A stretch of 64,000 nt of DNA from Symsagittifera roscoffensis (Eukaryota; Xenacoelomorpha; Acoela; Convolutidae). The stretch is from assembly GCF_963678635.1 (NCBI RefSeq), contig NC_087070.1, forward strand, positions 44,619,467-44,683,466, given 5' to 3'. Each line of letters opens with the position of its first letter. Positions within the stretch are counted from its first letter, which is position 1. The notes below the pieces were generated by a model. The model had not been told where the DNA came from. It made no database searches and worked only from the letters and a program-made list of their open reading frames with translations. Shown piece by piece: positions 25,329-38,473 of the stretch. The position numbers were made by a program, and so were the translations under genes.

Positions 25329-25634
25329 GTTCATCAGTATGACAAAAGTCAAAACAAACAACAACTTTTTATGTCAGACTTCGAAATTAAACCTATTCAT
25401 AAATTTTTCGAAATTACGATCTCATCTAAAAAATACTCGAAAAATACGAATTCCGACATCATTTCATTACACGTGTATAACAATACACCATATCAAGTAA
25501 GATTACGTTAGGACTTTTAGGATTTTGTGAAAAAAATGCTACAATTTCACCTATAAATGAAGTAGCCTACCGCGTCAATAATATACTCCAATTACTAGAT
25601 ATTTGCCAATCAACAATTCTTGACGAAGAATTTT
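25329..25634 (+). pseudogene. Pro-pol linker of element A, broken
   Basis: A stretch between the protease and the RT with several stops. Its last part (ggacttttaggattttgtg onward, about 25510) aligns with B 47980 onward, which marks the right edge of the deletion that removed the protease from B. Confidence 0.6.
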
Positions 25635-28600
25635 CCATTAAATAATATAATAAGTAATAAAAAAAGAAACACAGATTACTTCACAAAAACACATTATTTT
25701 AAACCAATAATCAATATTAAAAATTACAAAAAAGAGCAACAAAAATTTTTAACAATGTTTAATTTCGAAAACTCACAAATTACACAAATTGAATTTAATA
25801 AATTAGCAAAACAACTGTTAAAATATTCAACAGTTTATGCAACATCAAAGTTTGACGTTGGAAAAATTAGTTCATCACTACACCTTCCGTTAAAATTTGA
25901 CGCAGTTTTCAAAAAACAAAGAGCAAGTGAAGTACCGAATCACTTATACGACAAGGTAAACAGATTAATTGACATTTTAGAACAATACGAAATTATCTCA
26001 CCAGTAAATAAAGAAGAACAACCAAAAGGAAACACCTTCATTAACCCTGTTATCATTCTAGCAAAAGGTGATTCACTAAAAATAGTTTTAGACGCTAGAT
26101 AGCTCAATTCACTAATTGACGAATCAAAATGCAATTGGCCTATTGAACCAATACAAGTTATCTTGACAAAGATAAATGGTAAATACTTCACAACCGCAGA
26201 TATGAATAGTGCATATAACCAAATGCCACTAGATGAACAATCAAGACGTTTAACACAATTTGTTATTGGAATCAACAATATGAATTTCATCGCTTATTCT
26301 ATGGAATATCCATAGGACCAGCAGCTTTTTCAGCTTTCATGAGTAAAACTTTTAGACCACGAATACTCAAGAAAAATGCAATCATCTATTTAGACGATGT
26401 TTTTATGCAATCACAAACCAAAGACGAAATGTTTACAGTTTTAGAACAATATCATAAAATACTTCAGAACAAAAATCTGAAAGCAGCCCCCGATAAATCA
26501 CACTTTTTTCTAACACGCGTTAAATTTTTACATAAAATTGAACAAAACACTATCAGTCTATTAAAATCACGCATTGATGCCATTCAAAAACTTCAGCCAC
26601 CTACAAATAAAAAGAAAATCCAAGAATTCCTTGGAAGGTTAAATTTCTTAAGTAAAAATGTTTACAAAATGCAATTATACTTAAGACCTTTTTATAACAT
26701 CCTCAGACAACAAAATAATTTTGAATGGACCACTGAACATCAAATACGATTTGAAGAAATTAAAAAACTTTTAACTGAAGAAATTTCAAACACAATTCCA
26801 GATCCAAATCAACCATTCTATGCAATTTGCGATGCTTCAAATTTTGGCATCGGCGCATTTGCTACAATCACATAGTGGAACAAATAAAAAGAAACCTTAT
26901 ATTAGCAAATTCACAATTATTCACACAAGCAGAGCTACGACTCTCAACTCTAATGAGAGAATGTACAGGTATAATTTATACACTTACAGAATATGAATTT
27001 CTGATACTTGGATCAAAACACCCAACAGTTCTATTCGCAGATCACAAACCAATTACATTTCTCTTTACACAAAAATCAAATCCAAATCATAGAGTTTATA
27101 GATTTCAACTATTTTTAATGAAATTCCCAAACTTACATTTAGTTTGGACAGCAGGAAAAAACCTTGCAGTACCAGATACATTAAGTAGAAATACGCCACC
27201 TGAATTACTTACACGAAAAACTACAAATGAAAAACCACAAAATATTAAATTTTATCTCGCAAAAGATGAAACATCACCCCGACTAGAATGCAAATATGCA
27301 GTAAAAACTGACATTGATCTATCACAGATAAATAATCTACAACATTTTCCACTCTACTTAGATTGCCAAAATAATCCCTACGAAGTTGATTTACTGGGAA
27401 TATCAACTTTTAAACCGATTCCATACTCACAATGGATAAAAACTAATACTCAACAAAAGAGAATAAAACAACACTCACATAAAAAAGACCTTTTTCCACT
27501 AATTGAAAAAGAAAATCTGACCGATAAAATATCAGTACCTTATCAGGACCACAAACAAAGGATTTAAAATACACAATCAATCAAGTTTTTGACCTTCATG
27601 ACCCACTTGACACAATTCCCCTATCAAAACTAGAAATTGACAAAATTTTTCTTCCCCCAACAGATAAAATAACACTTGAACTATTAAAACAATATCAAAA
27701 TCTCGACCCAGTAATTAGACAACTAAAATCATGGCACAAATACAAAACTAAGCCCGTAAAAGCAGATACCACAATTTTAGGAATTAAAACACTCCTCCGA
27801 TATTTCCGAAAATTTAATAAGACAACAATTAATGAAAATACAGATCTTTTAGAATATCAATTAAATGATTCTAAAGTTCCCTGTCTTCCTTTAAGTATGA
27901 TATTAATAGCTTTTAATATCTCACATACACAAAATACTAAAGGACACTCCGGATCAGAGAAAACATACTCGAACTTTACACAAAATTTTTATTTCCCAAA
28001 TGCCCTAATTTGTATAAAAGTATTATGCAATGATTGTATAATATGTCAATTGAACAAGCCTTAACCAAATCAAAAACAAATAGCACAAAAACAAGATTTT
28101 ACAGGACATCGCAATTCATTCGATACAAAAGGACCAATTTCACCATCTTCTGAAGGAAACTCCTACATTATGGTCATTGTTGAGGCAATCACACATTATG
28201 TAGCCTTCAACCGAGTGCCACATTTTAATGCTTATTATGCTTAGACAACACTTTATGAACATTGGATAGCTAAATTCGGATTACCCGAAATCTTAGTTAC
28301 AGACAACGGTACAGAATTTATTAATAATGAAATTATCACACTATGCCACTTATATAACATCAAACATAAATCACGTACAACTCTTGCACCTTGGACAAAC
28401 GGTTTACTCGAAGGCAAGAATATCTCAGATGTATCATAAATGGAAATGATACAAAATACACAGAATGGTCAGTAGATGTAAAATTATTTCCCTTAGCATA
28501 CAATTCACAAATAACAAAAACTTTAGGAATGTCACCATACGAAATGGTTTTTAATCAAAAGCCACGTAAACCAATTATGTTTACAGCAAATGCCCATAAA

Positions 28601-29386
28601 AACGCACAAGGTTATTGCCAACCAAATAAAGACTCAATTTGTTATAACCTACCTTTACACACACATGATGAAGATCATTTTCATCACCCACAAATTCTTA
28701 AATTAGCCTCCGGCACACATACCGAATGGATTTTAAATAAAGATAAAAAACACAATGATATTTACCAAAAAGTAACAAAGAAATTCTTACAAAGGCAAAA
28801 CATTAACGATCAAATTAATTCACGCTTTACACCAGCCACAGATTTAAAAATTGGAACATTTGTCTTAATACCTAACTTTAATACGCAGAAAGGAATCTCT
28901 AAGAAATTACAACCCCTTCGAAAAGGACCATACCAAATAATTGCCAAAGCCACTGACGTAACGTATAAACTTACAGATCCAACTAAAAAAGAAATTGTTC
29001 AACATCGTAACAATCTATTGCCCTACTACCCAAAAGAGTACGCACTACGCGAATTAACTCAATTATATTCTTTCACAGGTTTAAAAGTTAATCAAAATCA
29101 TCCACATACAGAAACAGAAATAGATGAACAACACAACGTTCAACATGAAAATCAAATTCAAACACAAATCAAAGCTAAAAACAATCATAAAATACCAGAC
29201 CCAAAAATACCTCAAACAGAAAAAAAGAACAGGAAAATGATAGAAAAAAAATTACCACAAGAACAAGTAGAAAAATCAGAACAAAGAGAATCATCACGAC
29301 TTAGAAATCAATCACGTAAAAACTACAAAACATTAATCCCACAATCTAAAATATTAAAGAAAAATGAATTTCAAAAACAACTTTGA
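25635..29386 (+). pseudogene. pol: pol (RT-RNase H-integrase) block 1 of element A
   Basis: Aligns with the 1,216-aa Pol of B. Open pieces are 25620-26102 (ends at a TAG inside the DAR-LN motif), 26339-26875 (YLDD box), 26827-27567 (RNase H and connection) and 28391-29386 (integrase C-terminal part). Frameshifts lie near 26270 and 26860. In the integrase core there are stops near 28063 and 28241 and short deletions near 28108 and 28415 that remove catalytic surroundings. The GPY-type module (KGPYQIIAK) remains. It is not functional. Confidence 0.88.
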
Positions 29387-30349
29387 TTTTAAAGAAATAA
29401 TTTTTGCACCTCTGGATCATTTCGAACTTTCATTTTTCAAGATAACATGCTGACAAATACGCAACAATTCTAGTTCAGATTCAGCCAATAGGATTCACTT
29501 AAATCCGTCACCTTCTATATCTCTAACACGAACCTATTAGCCGATATATATTAAACTCCAGGCATATCTATAACTATAACTTTACAACCTCCAGCTCAAA
29601 AATAAGCAACTCGCTAACATTTGACAACTAAAAAAATACCACCATAATATTACAACCCTCCCCTATCTAATAACGCAAAGATCAACAATATTTTCACAAC
29701 TCAGACCTCAAAAACCCTCCAACCAAAAATAACAAATAAGCCTAAAGTAAAAAAAAAAGATTATAATCATTTGGCCTGAAGTACAAATATTTCAAAAATA
29801 CCCCAGATCACCCGACAAATAAAGATAAAGCAAAGAAGACCTCCCGAGCACCATAAAATTAGCCCCCAACATATTTTCACAAAACTCAACCCACTTGTCA
29901 AAAAACCAATAAATAATCCGACCACACATGAATCTCGCCCCAAACAACAAAAAATATTCAACGAACGAATCATTTCTTAATTTCTTTTCTCTCAAACAGT
30001 CAATATCTTAAAAAATACCAGCTTAAACCTTCTCATAAAATTTTTCATTCTTTTTAAACGTTCGCTAATATTTTTTGTTGACACTTTTGAAGCTTTAATA
30101 ATCATTCTAATAATTTTTTGAAATATATTTTTAATTTCCTACTCCCTATTTGAAATATATCTCCAACTTTCCCAACTCATTGACCACATTCACAGGTACG
30201 ATAATTCAAAGTCTATTTAAATGATACGAACAGTTTTTAGTAGAACAGATATTTTTTACTATTTGTAATTTTTATCGCATTTTTATCATCCCTAATCATG
30301 ACAAGGTGCAAATGTGTAAAAAAGGCAATAATCCAAAAAAGGCAATAAT
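29387..30349 (+). other. Post-pol spacer and start of env leader, first duplicate
   Basis: AT-rich, non-coding. It contains the conserved splice-acceptor region (cattcacag|gtacg near 30196) and a decayed start of the 62-aa ORF. It ends at the junction of the 4.7-kb duplication, where the word aaaaggcaataatcc occurs twice in a row. Confidence 0.6.
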
Positions 30350-30468
30350 CCATAAATAATATAATAAGTAATAAAAAAAGAAACACAGATTACTTCACAA
30401 AAACACCTTATTTTAAACCAATATTCAATACAACAAATTACACAAAAGAGCAACAAAAACTTTTAACA

Positions 30469-33400
30469 ATGTTTAATTTCGAACACTCACAAATTACACA
30501 AATTGAATTTGATAAATTAGCAAAACACCTGTTAAAATATTCAACAGTTTATGCAACATCAAAATTTGACGTTGGAAAAATTAGTTCATCACTACACCTT
30601 CCGTTAAAACTTGACGCAGTTTTCAAAAAACAAAGAGCAAGTAAAGTACCGATTCACTTACATGACTAGGTAAACAGATTACTTGACATTTCAGAACAAT
30701 TCGAAATTATCTCACCAGTAAATGAAGAAGAACAACCAAAAGGAAACACCTTCATTAACCCTGTTATCATTCTAGCAAAAGGTGAATCACTAAAAACAGT
30801 TTTAGACGCTAGAGACCTCAATTCATTAATTGACTAATCAAAATGCAATTGGCCTATTGAACCAATACAAGTTATCTTGACAAAGATAAATGGTAAATAC
30901 TTCACAACCGCAGATATGAATAGTGCATATAACCAAATGCCAGTAGATCAACAATCACGACAATTAACACAATTTGTTATTGGAAATCAACAATATGAAT
31001 TTCACCGCTTATTCTATGGAATATCCATAGGACCAGCAGCTTTTTCAGCTTTCATGAGTAAAATTTTTAGACCACGAATACTCAAGAAAAAGGCAATCAC
31101 CTATTTAGACGATGTTTTTATGCAATCACAAACCAAGACGAAATGCTTACAGTTTTAGAACAATATCATAAAATACTTCAGAACAAAAATCTGAAAGCAG
31201 CCCCCGATAAATCACACTTCTTTCTAACACGCGTTAAATTTTTAGTACATAATATTGAACGAAACACTACCACTCCATTAAAATCACGCATTGATGCCAT
31301 TCAAAAACTTCAGCCACCTACAAATAAAAAGAAAATCCAAGAATTCCTTGGAATGTTAAATTTCTTAAGTAAATATGTTTACAAAATGCAATTATACTTA
31401 AGAGCTTTTTATCACATCCTCAGACACTAAATAAATTTTGAATGGACCACTGAACATCAAATACGTTTTGAAGAAATTAAAAAACATTTAACTGAACAAA
31501 TTTCAAACACAATTGCAAATCCAAATCAACCATTCTATGCAATGTGCGATGCTTCAAATTTTGGCATCGGCGCAGCATTGCTACAATCACATAGTGGAAC
31601 AAATAAAATGAACCTTATATTAGCAAATTCACGATTATTCACACAAGCAGAGCTACGACTCTCAACTCTAATGAGAGAATGTACAGCTATAATTTATACA
31701 CTTACAGAATATGAATTTCTGATACTTAGATCAAAACACCCACCAGTTCTATTCACAGATCACAAACCAATTATATTTCTCTTTACGCAAAAATCAAATC
31801 CAAATCATAGAGTTTATAGATTTCAACTAATTTTAATGAAATTCCCAAACTTACATATAGTTTGGACAGCAGGAAAAAACCTTGCAGTACCAGATACATT
31901 ACGTAGAAATACGCCACCTGAATTACTTACGCGAAAAACTACAGTTGAAATACCCCAAAATATTAAATTTTATCTCGCAAAAGAGGAAACATCACCCCGA
32001 CTAGAATGCAAATAAGCAGTAAAAACTGACATTGATCAATCACAGATGAATAATCTACAACATTTTCCACTCTACTTAGATTGCCAAAATAATCACTACG
32101 AAGTTGATTTATTAGGAATATTAACTTTTAAACCGATTCCATACTCACAATGGATAAAAACTAATACTCAACAAAAGAGAATAAAACAACACTCACATAA
32201 AAAAGACTTTTTTCCACTAATTGAAAAAGAAAATCCGACCGATAAAATAAATTTATCAGGACCACAAACAAAGAATTTAAAATACACAATCAACGAAGTT
32301 TTTGACCTTCATGACCCACTTGACACAATTCCCCTATCAAAACTAGAAATTGACAATATTCCCCCCCCCCCCCCCAACAGATAAAATAACACTTGAACTT
32401 TTAAAACAATATCAAAACCTTGACCCAGTAATTAGACTAAAATCATGGCACAAATACAAAACTAAGCCCGTAAAAGCAGATACCACAATTTTAGGAAATA
32501 AAACACTCCACCAATATTTCCGAAAATTTAATAACATAACAATTAATGAAAATACAGATCTTTTAGAATATCAATTAAATGATTCTAAAGTTCCCTGTCT
32601 TCCTTTAAGTATGATATTAATAGATTTTAATATCTCACATACACAAACTACTAAAGGACACTCCGGATCAGAGAAAACATACTCGAACTTTACACAAAAT
32701 TTTTATTTCCCAAATGCCCCAATTTGGATAAAAGTATTATGCAATGATTGTATAATATGTCAATTGAACAAACCTTATCCAAATCAAAAACAAATAGCAC
32801 AAAAACAAGAGTTTACAGGACAAAATTTATATTTTAACCATCGCATTTCATTCGATACAAAAGGACCAATTTCACCATCTTCTGAAGGAAACTCCTACAT
32901 TATGGTCATTGTTAGCACTCAACCTAGTACCACATTTCAATGCTTATTATGCTTAGACAACACTTTATGAACATTGGATAGCTAAATTCGGATTACCCGA
33001 AATCTTAGTTACAGACAACCGTACAGAATTTATTAATAATGAAATTATCACACTATGCCGCTTATATAACATCAAACATAAACCACGTACATCTCATGCA
33101 CCTTGGACAAACGGTTTAGTCGAAGGTATGAACCGTTCACTACAAGAATATCTCAGATGTATCATAAATGGAAATGATACAAAATCCACAGAATTGTCAG
33201 CAGATGTAAAATTATTTCCCTTAGCATACACTTCACAAATAACGACAACTTTAGGAATGTCACCATACGAAATGGTTTTTAATCAAAAGACACGTAAACC
33301 AATTATGTTTACAGCAAATGCCCATAAAAAAGCACAAGGTTATTGCCAACCAAATAAAGACTCAATTTGTTATAACCTACCTTTACACACACATGATGAA

Positions 33401-34114
33401 GATCATTTTTATCACCCACAAATTCTTAAATTAGCCTCCGGCACACATACCGAATGGACTTTAAATAGAGATAAAAATCACAATGATATTTACCAAAAAG
33501 TAACAAAGAAATTCTTACAAAGGCAAAACATTAACGATCAAATTAATTCACGCTTTATACCAACCACAGATTTAAAAATTGGAATATTTGTCTTAATACC
33601 TAACTTTAATACGCAAAAAGGAATCTCTAGGAAATTACAACCCCTTCGAAAAGGACCATACCAAATAATTGCCAAAGCCACTGACGTAACGTATAAACTT
33701 ACAGATCCAACTAAAAAAGAAATTGTTCAACATCGTAACAATCTATTGCCCTACTACCCAAAAGAGTACGCACTACGCGAATTAACTCAATTATATTCTT
33801 TCACAGGTTTAAAAGTTATTCAAAATCATCCATATACAGAAACAGAAATAGATGAACAACAAAACGTTCTTCATGAAAATCAAATTCGAACACAAATCAA
33901 AGCTAAAAACAATCATAAAATACCAGACCCAAAAATATCTCAAAAGGAAAGAAAGAACAGGAAAATGATAGAAAAAGTTTTACCACAAGAACAAGTAGAA
34001 AAATCAGAACAAAGAGAATCATCACGACTTAGAAATCAACCACGTAAAAACTACAAATTATTCAAACCACAATCTAAAATAATAAAGAAAGTTGAATTTC
34101 AAAAACATTTTTGA
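30469..34114 (+). pseudogene. pol: pol block 2 of element A
   Basis: A second degraded RT-RNase H-integrase. Open pieces: 30469-30669, 30877-31158 (YLDD box present), 31143-31430, 31542-32015 (RNase H), 32046-32384, 32350-32970 (zinc-binding part, start of integrase core) and 33128-34114 (VEGMNRS-side of the core is just upstream; C-terminal GPY module inside). Stops occur at 30667-30669 and 30837, and several frameshifts, including a poly-C expansion near 32360. DNG of the integrase has become DNR near 33017. It is not functional. Confidence 0.88.
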
Positions 34115-34949
34115 TTTTAAAGAAGTATTTTTGCACCTCTGGATCATTTTGAACTTTCATTTTTCAAGATAACATGCTGACAAATACGCAACAATTCTAG
34201 TTCAGATTCAGCCAATAGGATTCACTTAAATCCGTCACCTTCTATATCTCTAACACCAACCTATTAGCCGATAGATGTTAAACTCCAGGCATATCTATAA
34301 CTATAACTTTACAACATCCAGCTCAAAAATAAGCAACTCGCTAACATTTGACAACTAAAATAAATACCACCATAATATTACAACCCTCCCCTATCTAATA
34401 ACGCAAAGATCAACAATATTTTCACAACTCAGACCTCAAAAACCCTCCAACCAAAAATAACAAATTAGCCTAAAGTAAAAAAAGACCATAATCATTTGGC
34501 CTAAAGTACAAATATTTCAAAAATACCCCAGATCACCCGACAAATAAAAATAAAGCAAAGAAGACCTCCCGAACACCATAAAATTAGCCCCCAACAATTT
34601 TTCACAAAACTCAACCCACTTGTCAAAAAACCAATAATTAATCCTACCACACTCGAATCTCGCCCAAAACAACAAAAAATATTCGACGAACGAATAATTT
34701 CTTAAATGCTTTTCTCTCAAACAGTCAATATCTTAAAAAGTACAATCTTAAATCTTTTCATAAAATTTTTTATTCTATTAAATTTTTTGCTCATAATTTT
34801 TATTGATACTTTTGAAGCTTTTATAATCATTTGAAAAATTTTTTGCAACATTTTTTAAGTTTTCTACTCCCTATTTGAAATATATCTCCATCCAACTTTC
34901 TCAAATCATTAACTACATTTACAGGTACGATAATTCAAAGTCTATTTAA
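34115..34949 (+). other. Post-pol spacer of element A (second copy)
   Basis: Non-coding AT-rich spacer matching 29387 onward and B 51878 onward. It ends in a pyrimidine-rich tract and a cacag|gtacg acceptor-like site (about 34918-34927). Confidence 0.6.
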
Positions 34950-35138
34950 ATGATACGAACAATTTTTAGTAGAACAGATATTTTTTTACTATTTGTAATT
35001 TTCATCATATTTTTATCATCCCTAATACTGAAAATGTGCAAATGTGTAAATGTGCGAATGTGCACATTCGCCTTAGCAACAATCCTTTTAATTCTTTTTC
35101 TTGAAGAATACTACAATAAACATAAATTTTTTCACTAG
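34950..35138 (+). CDS. 62-aa two-TM ORF of element A
   Basis: The same start and length as 52703-52891 in B. Two hydrophobic segments (LLFVIFIIFLSSLIL and FALATILLILFL) flank a short Cys/Lys linker, and the tail is charged. It starts about 27 nt after the conserved splice acceptor, so it would be the first AUG of a spliced env message. A viroporin-like or envelope-accessory role is possible but not shown. Confidence 0.6.
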   Translation: MIRTIFSRTDIFLLFVIFIIFLSSLILKMCKCVNVRMCTFALATILLILFLEEYYNKHKFFH

Positions 35139-36240
35139 AAGAAATAAATCAAGAACCCTCAAAAATTGCTAACCAACAATCACACGGTCAGTCTTCACCG
35201 ACAACATCCCAAGAAAACCCGACAATACCCACAACTACCCAAATCCCCCAAACATCCACACGAATTTCTTTTCAAGATAACCCATACACTTTTGAAGAAC
35301 GACACGCTCGCTTATCCGAACCATTAGAACCAGTTCAGCGACAGGCACCCCTAAGTGAACCAACATATAATTTGTACCCCACATTACCACAAGACTTAAA
35401 CAGAATAAGAAACATTAGTCAAAATCAAAATACAGTTGAAATAAACAGACAAATTATATATCCACGAAGAAATATAAGTTTTCAAACCCCTAGAGTTCAT
35501 TTTGATATACCCCAGTCACCAACACCAACTACTTCAGAAAATCCAAGTAGTACATTACCAGAAACTCCCCCACTCCTTTCACAACGCAGCACCTCAAGTA
35601 TACCCTCAGATTACTTAGGTTTAACACCAACATCTGAACAAATACGTGAAAATCCCTTTAACCCCCCAATCTACGCACGACTACCATATTGGGCAACACA
35701 CTCATATACACAAGGTGAACAAAACTTAGTGAATGGTCCAATAGATATTTCTACGGATACAACACTATCATCACTACCAGAAACATTATCACTTCCGTCA
35801 ACACCATCATTAAGTCAAATTTCACCGACGCTTTTCCTTTAAATTTTCCAAATAACCTCGACGCTAGATATTGAGAACAATCATCAGCAAATATCCCTTT
35901 ACGATTAGACTGGAACACATTCGTAGCACCTCTCCCACTATTTGGACAACATCAAGATAGTAACCGACTCCACAGTTGGGCACTCAACAGACTACAATAT
36001 AGACAAGATATCCACGAAGATATTCGTGAACACAATAACCAAATACTTCAACAAAATAGTCTCCAATTAAAATTTGATATCACGATCAAACTTAATAATT
36101 TTGTTCAAAACCCCTACCCATTAAATCCACCAAATATAACGGCTCAATCACTGAAGTAATATACAAATACGATAGATATACGAAAAACACAATTGGTTAC
36201 ATAACATTTTATAACCCATACTCAGGATTATCATACACAT
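35139..36240 (+). pseudogene. Remnant of the AUG-less Pro/Ser/Thr-rich ORF, element A
   Basis: Aligns with 52897-54033 of B. The open part runs to 35842 (Pro/Ser/Thr-rich, disordered), then a frameshift and a TGA near 35870 break the folded-looking C-terminal part. A short in-frame deletion lies near 36152. As in B, no ATG is in frame at the start. Confidence 0.7.
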
Positions 36241-38470
36241 GTATATTCTAAAGATATTAACATTTCAACACATCTTTTTTCTAATATTTTCCGACCAAAA
36301 CACAAATCCTTCTCCTCGCACAGGACCCCAGGATTTATTAGTAACACACTATGATTGTGAAGAAAACGAACAAAAAACACTACACAAATATGCAATAAAT
36401 CAAGTATCACAATGCGAAACAGAACCACAAGCTATAGAAACTACAAATGTAACAGCAACACTGTATTCAAAAGCCCGAGCAACAACAATCACAGGATATA
36501 AATTTACAGCAACAATTTCCGAAAAGAAAGTACATTGTTCACAAGTTTCAAACGGAAATAAAAACCGACTTGACCACGAATTGTTTTACCAGAGTAACAT
36601 TGAAAGACTTTTACATCTAAACCCCGACGATTGTAAAAACGAATTACTCAGACTAAATCTAACGTGGAATAAAAACACAGACAGAACAATAGTAAATTTT
36701 CATGTCTATGCCGATTCTGTACATCAAGCAGAACTTGAAAGATATCAAGGACATATTAAATTAGACGAAAAATATCCATAAAACGGCGCACATGGACCAT
36801 TGACTTATGACATACACGATAAACACTGGATACCACATATTGGAATAAATGACCCTTCAAACTGCAAAGCAGACACAAAAAATAAAGGATATCAACAAAT
36901 AATGTTTTTCGATTGGAAAATACAACTTGAAAAAATACAACTCACACGAGATTTAACTGACAACACCATGATCTATCAAGGAATTAGATTACCTTGTAAA
37001 AATGATCAAGGTTATTGTGACCCTACAACAAGGACCCAAGCAACAATTTTTTGGTTTCCCGAAGATACATGCACAACATTCCAAGAAGCAAAAATACACG
37101 CTCGTATGATAAAATTTCATGAAAAATTTTCTATAGAATCAATTCCATACGAACAAGTAAACCCATCCCGAAAACAAAGTAATGAATTTAGAAATATTTA
37201 TGATATAGAAAATAAATTAACACGTTTCCAAATCTATCAAGAAGCAGAATTTGCATGTAAATACAGAAATCCGCTTTATAAAACACAATACTCTGAAATA
37301 CTTGTCGAATACGAAAAAGGTTTCGACATGACCACTGGAAAAATAAAATTTGAACCTTATGCCACAAGTCATCCTATAAATGAGGGGACATCATACATCC
37401 CAGTTAACTTTCAAAAAAGCACAGGTCAACCTGGTGGAAAACTAAAACCACATGACTGTAAAAGCACACGTTTACAAGAACTATCACTAATGAATAGCAC
37501 CTTTTTTAGTAATATTCATTATGATATCCACTTAGATATGAAGTTAGACTACACAATCAGTCGAATTTGTTAAGAAATGTCACTCTCCGAATTAGAGACA
37601 CTTCATCAACTATGCGAATTGGAAAGAACACAAATCCTACAATCACTCGCACTAGCAGTACTAAAAATACCTTACGCAGGATACTTATTATCAGGAAACA
37701 GATCAAATTTTCTAGATTACGAAGGAAACATTTTATGGTTTTTTTTATTCGTACCAAAAAAGTATCACCATTATATGTTTTTGAAGACAAACTTTGTTAT
37801 AAAAGAATACCCATATTCTATAAAAATAAGGTACATTTTGTCGACACAATTTCAAGACGAACATATTTTTGGGATAACGCAGTAAAATAGCCACAAATAG
37901 TACAATTAAATCCTGATAAAGATAAATACTATCTCCTTACACCATACCGTACATTAATGCAATCACTCAAAAAATTTCACCCGAAAGCATCAGAGCTATT
38001 ACTCGTAATCCAAATATTGATTTACAATCAATTGGAATATATTCTAAATCAGATATCCAACATCACATTAGAACACAACAATTTCAGGAATTATTAAGAC
38101 AAATGGACAGAAAACAAAGACAATCAATTGACCAGAATTTAAGAAAACTTGCCGAAACCGCAGGATTTGCAGAAAATTATACACAAGACTACAGCGGATA
38201 TTTTAAAGACATTAAAGACTACATATATTTAAACGGTGAAAAATACAGACCACAAGATATTTCACCTATAAAAATTTTCATTTTTGTCACTTTAAAGAAC
38301 AAAATTCTAGCAAAATAACTCATAATCCAAATTCTAGACCAAATATAACACAAAGTCCCATCCAACACATAATGACACATCATTCACAAAATGATAATAC
38401 ATATGAACAAATTATAGAACAACCTCACACCACAATCTTTCAATCTCAAAATAATCATTTTTTTTAGCCC
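36239..38470 (+). pseudogene. env: env-like glycoprotein of element A, broken and without anchor
   Basis: Aligns with the 872-aa glycoprotein of B. The signal peptide is kept; a TAA interrupts near 36780, another stop lies near 37571, and frameshifts follow. 36239-36781, 36800-37573 and 38103-38318 are the main open pieces. Near 38310 about 370 nt equivalent to B 56110-56480 are deleted. These encode the membrane-spanning region, so no membrane-anchored product could be made even apart from the stops. Confidence 0.82.
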
Positions 38471-38473
38471 ACG

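Larger units (their letters stand above)
30350..35060 (+). repeat. Second copy of a 4.7-kb tandem duplication inside element A
   Basis: Repeats 25635-30320 in direct orientation (RT start to just past the 62-aa ORF start). The two copies carry different stops and indels, so the duplication predates much of the decay. Gag and protease are present once only. Confidence 0.85.
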
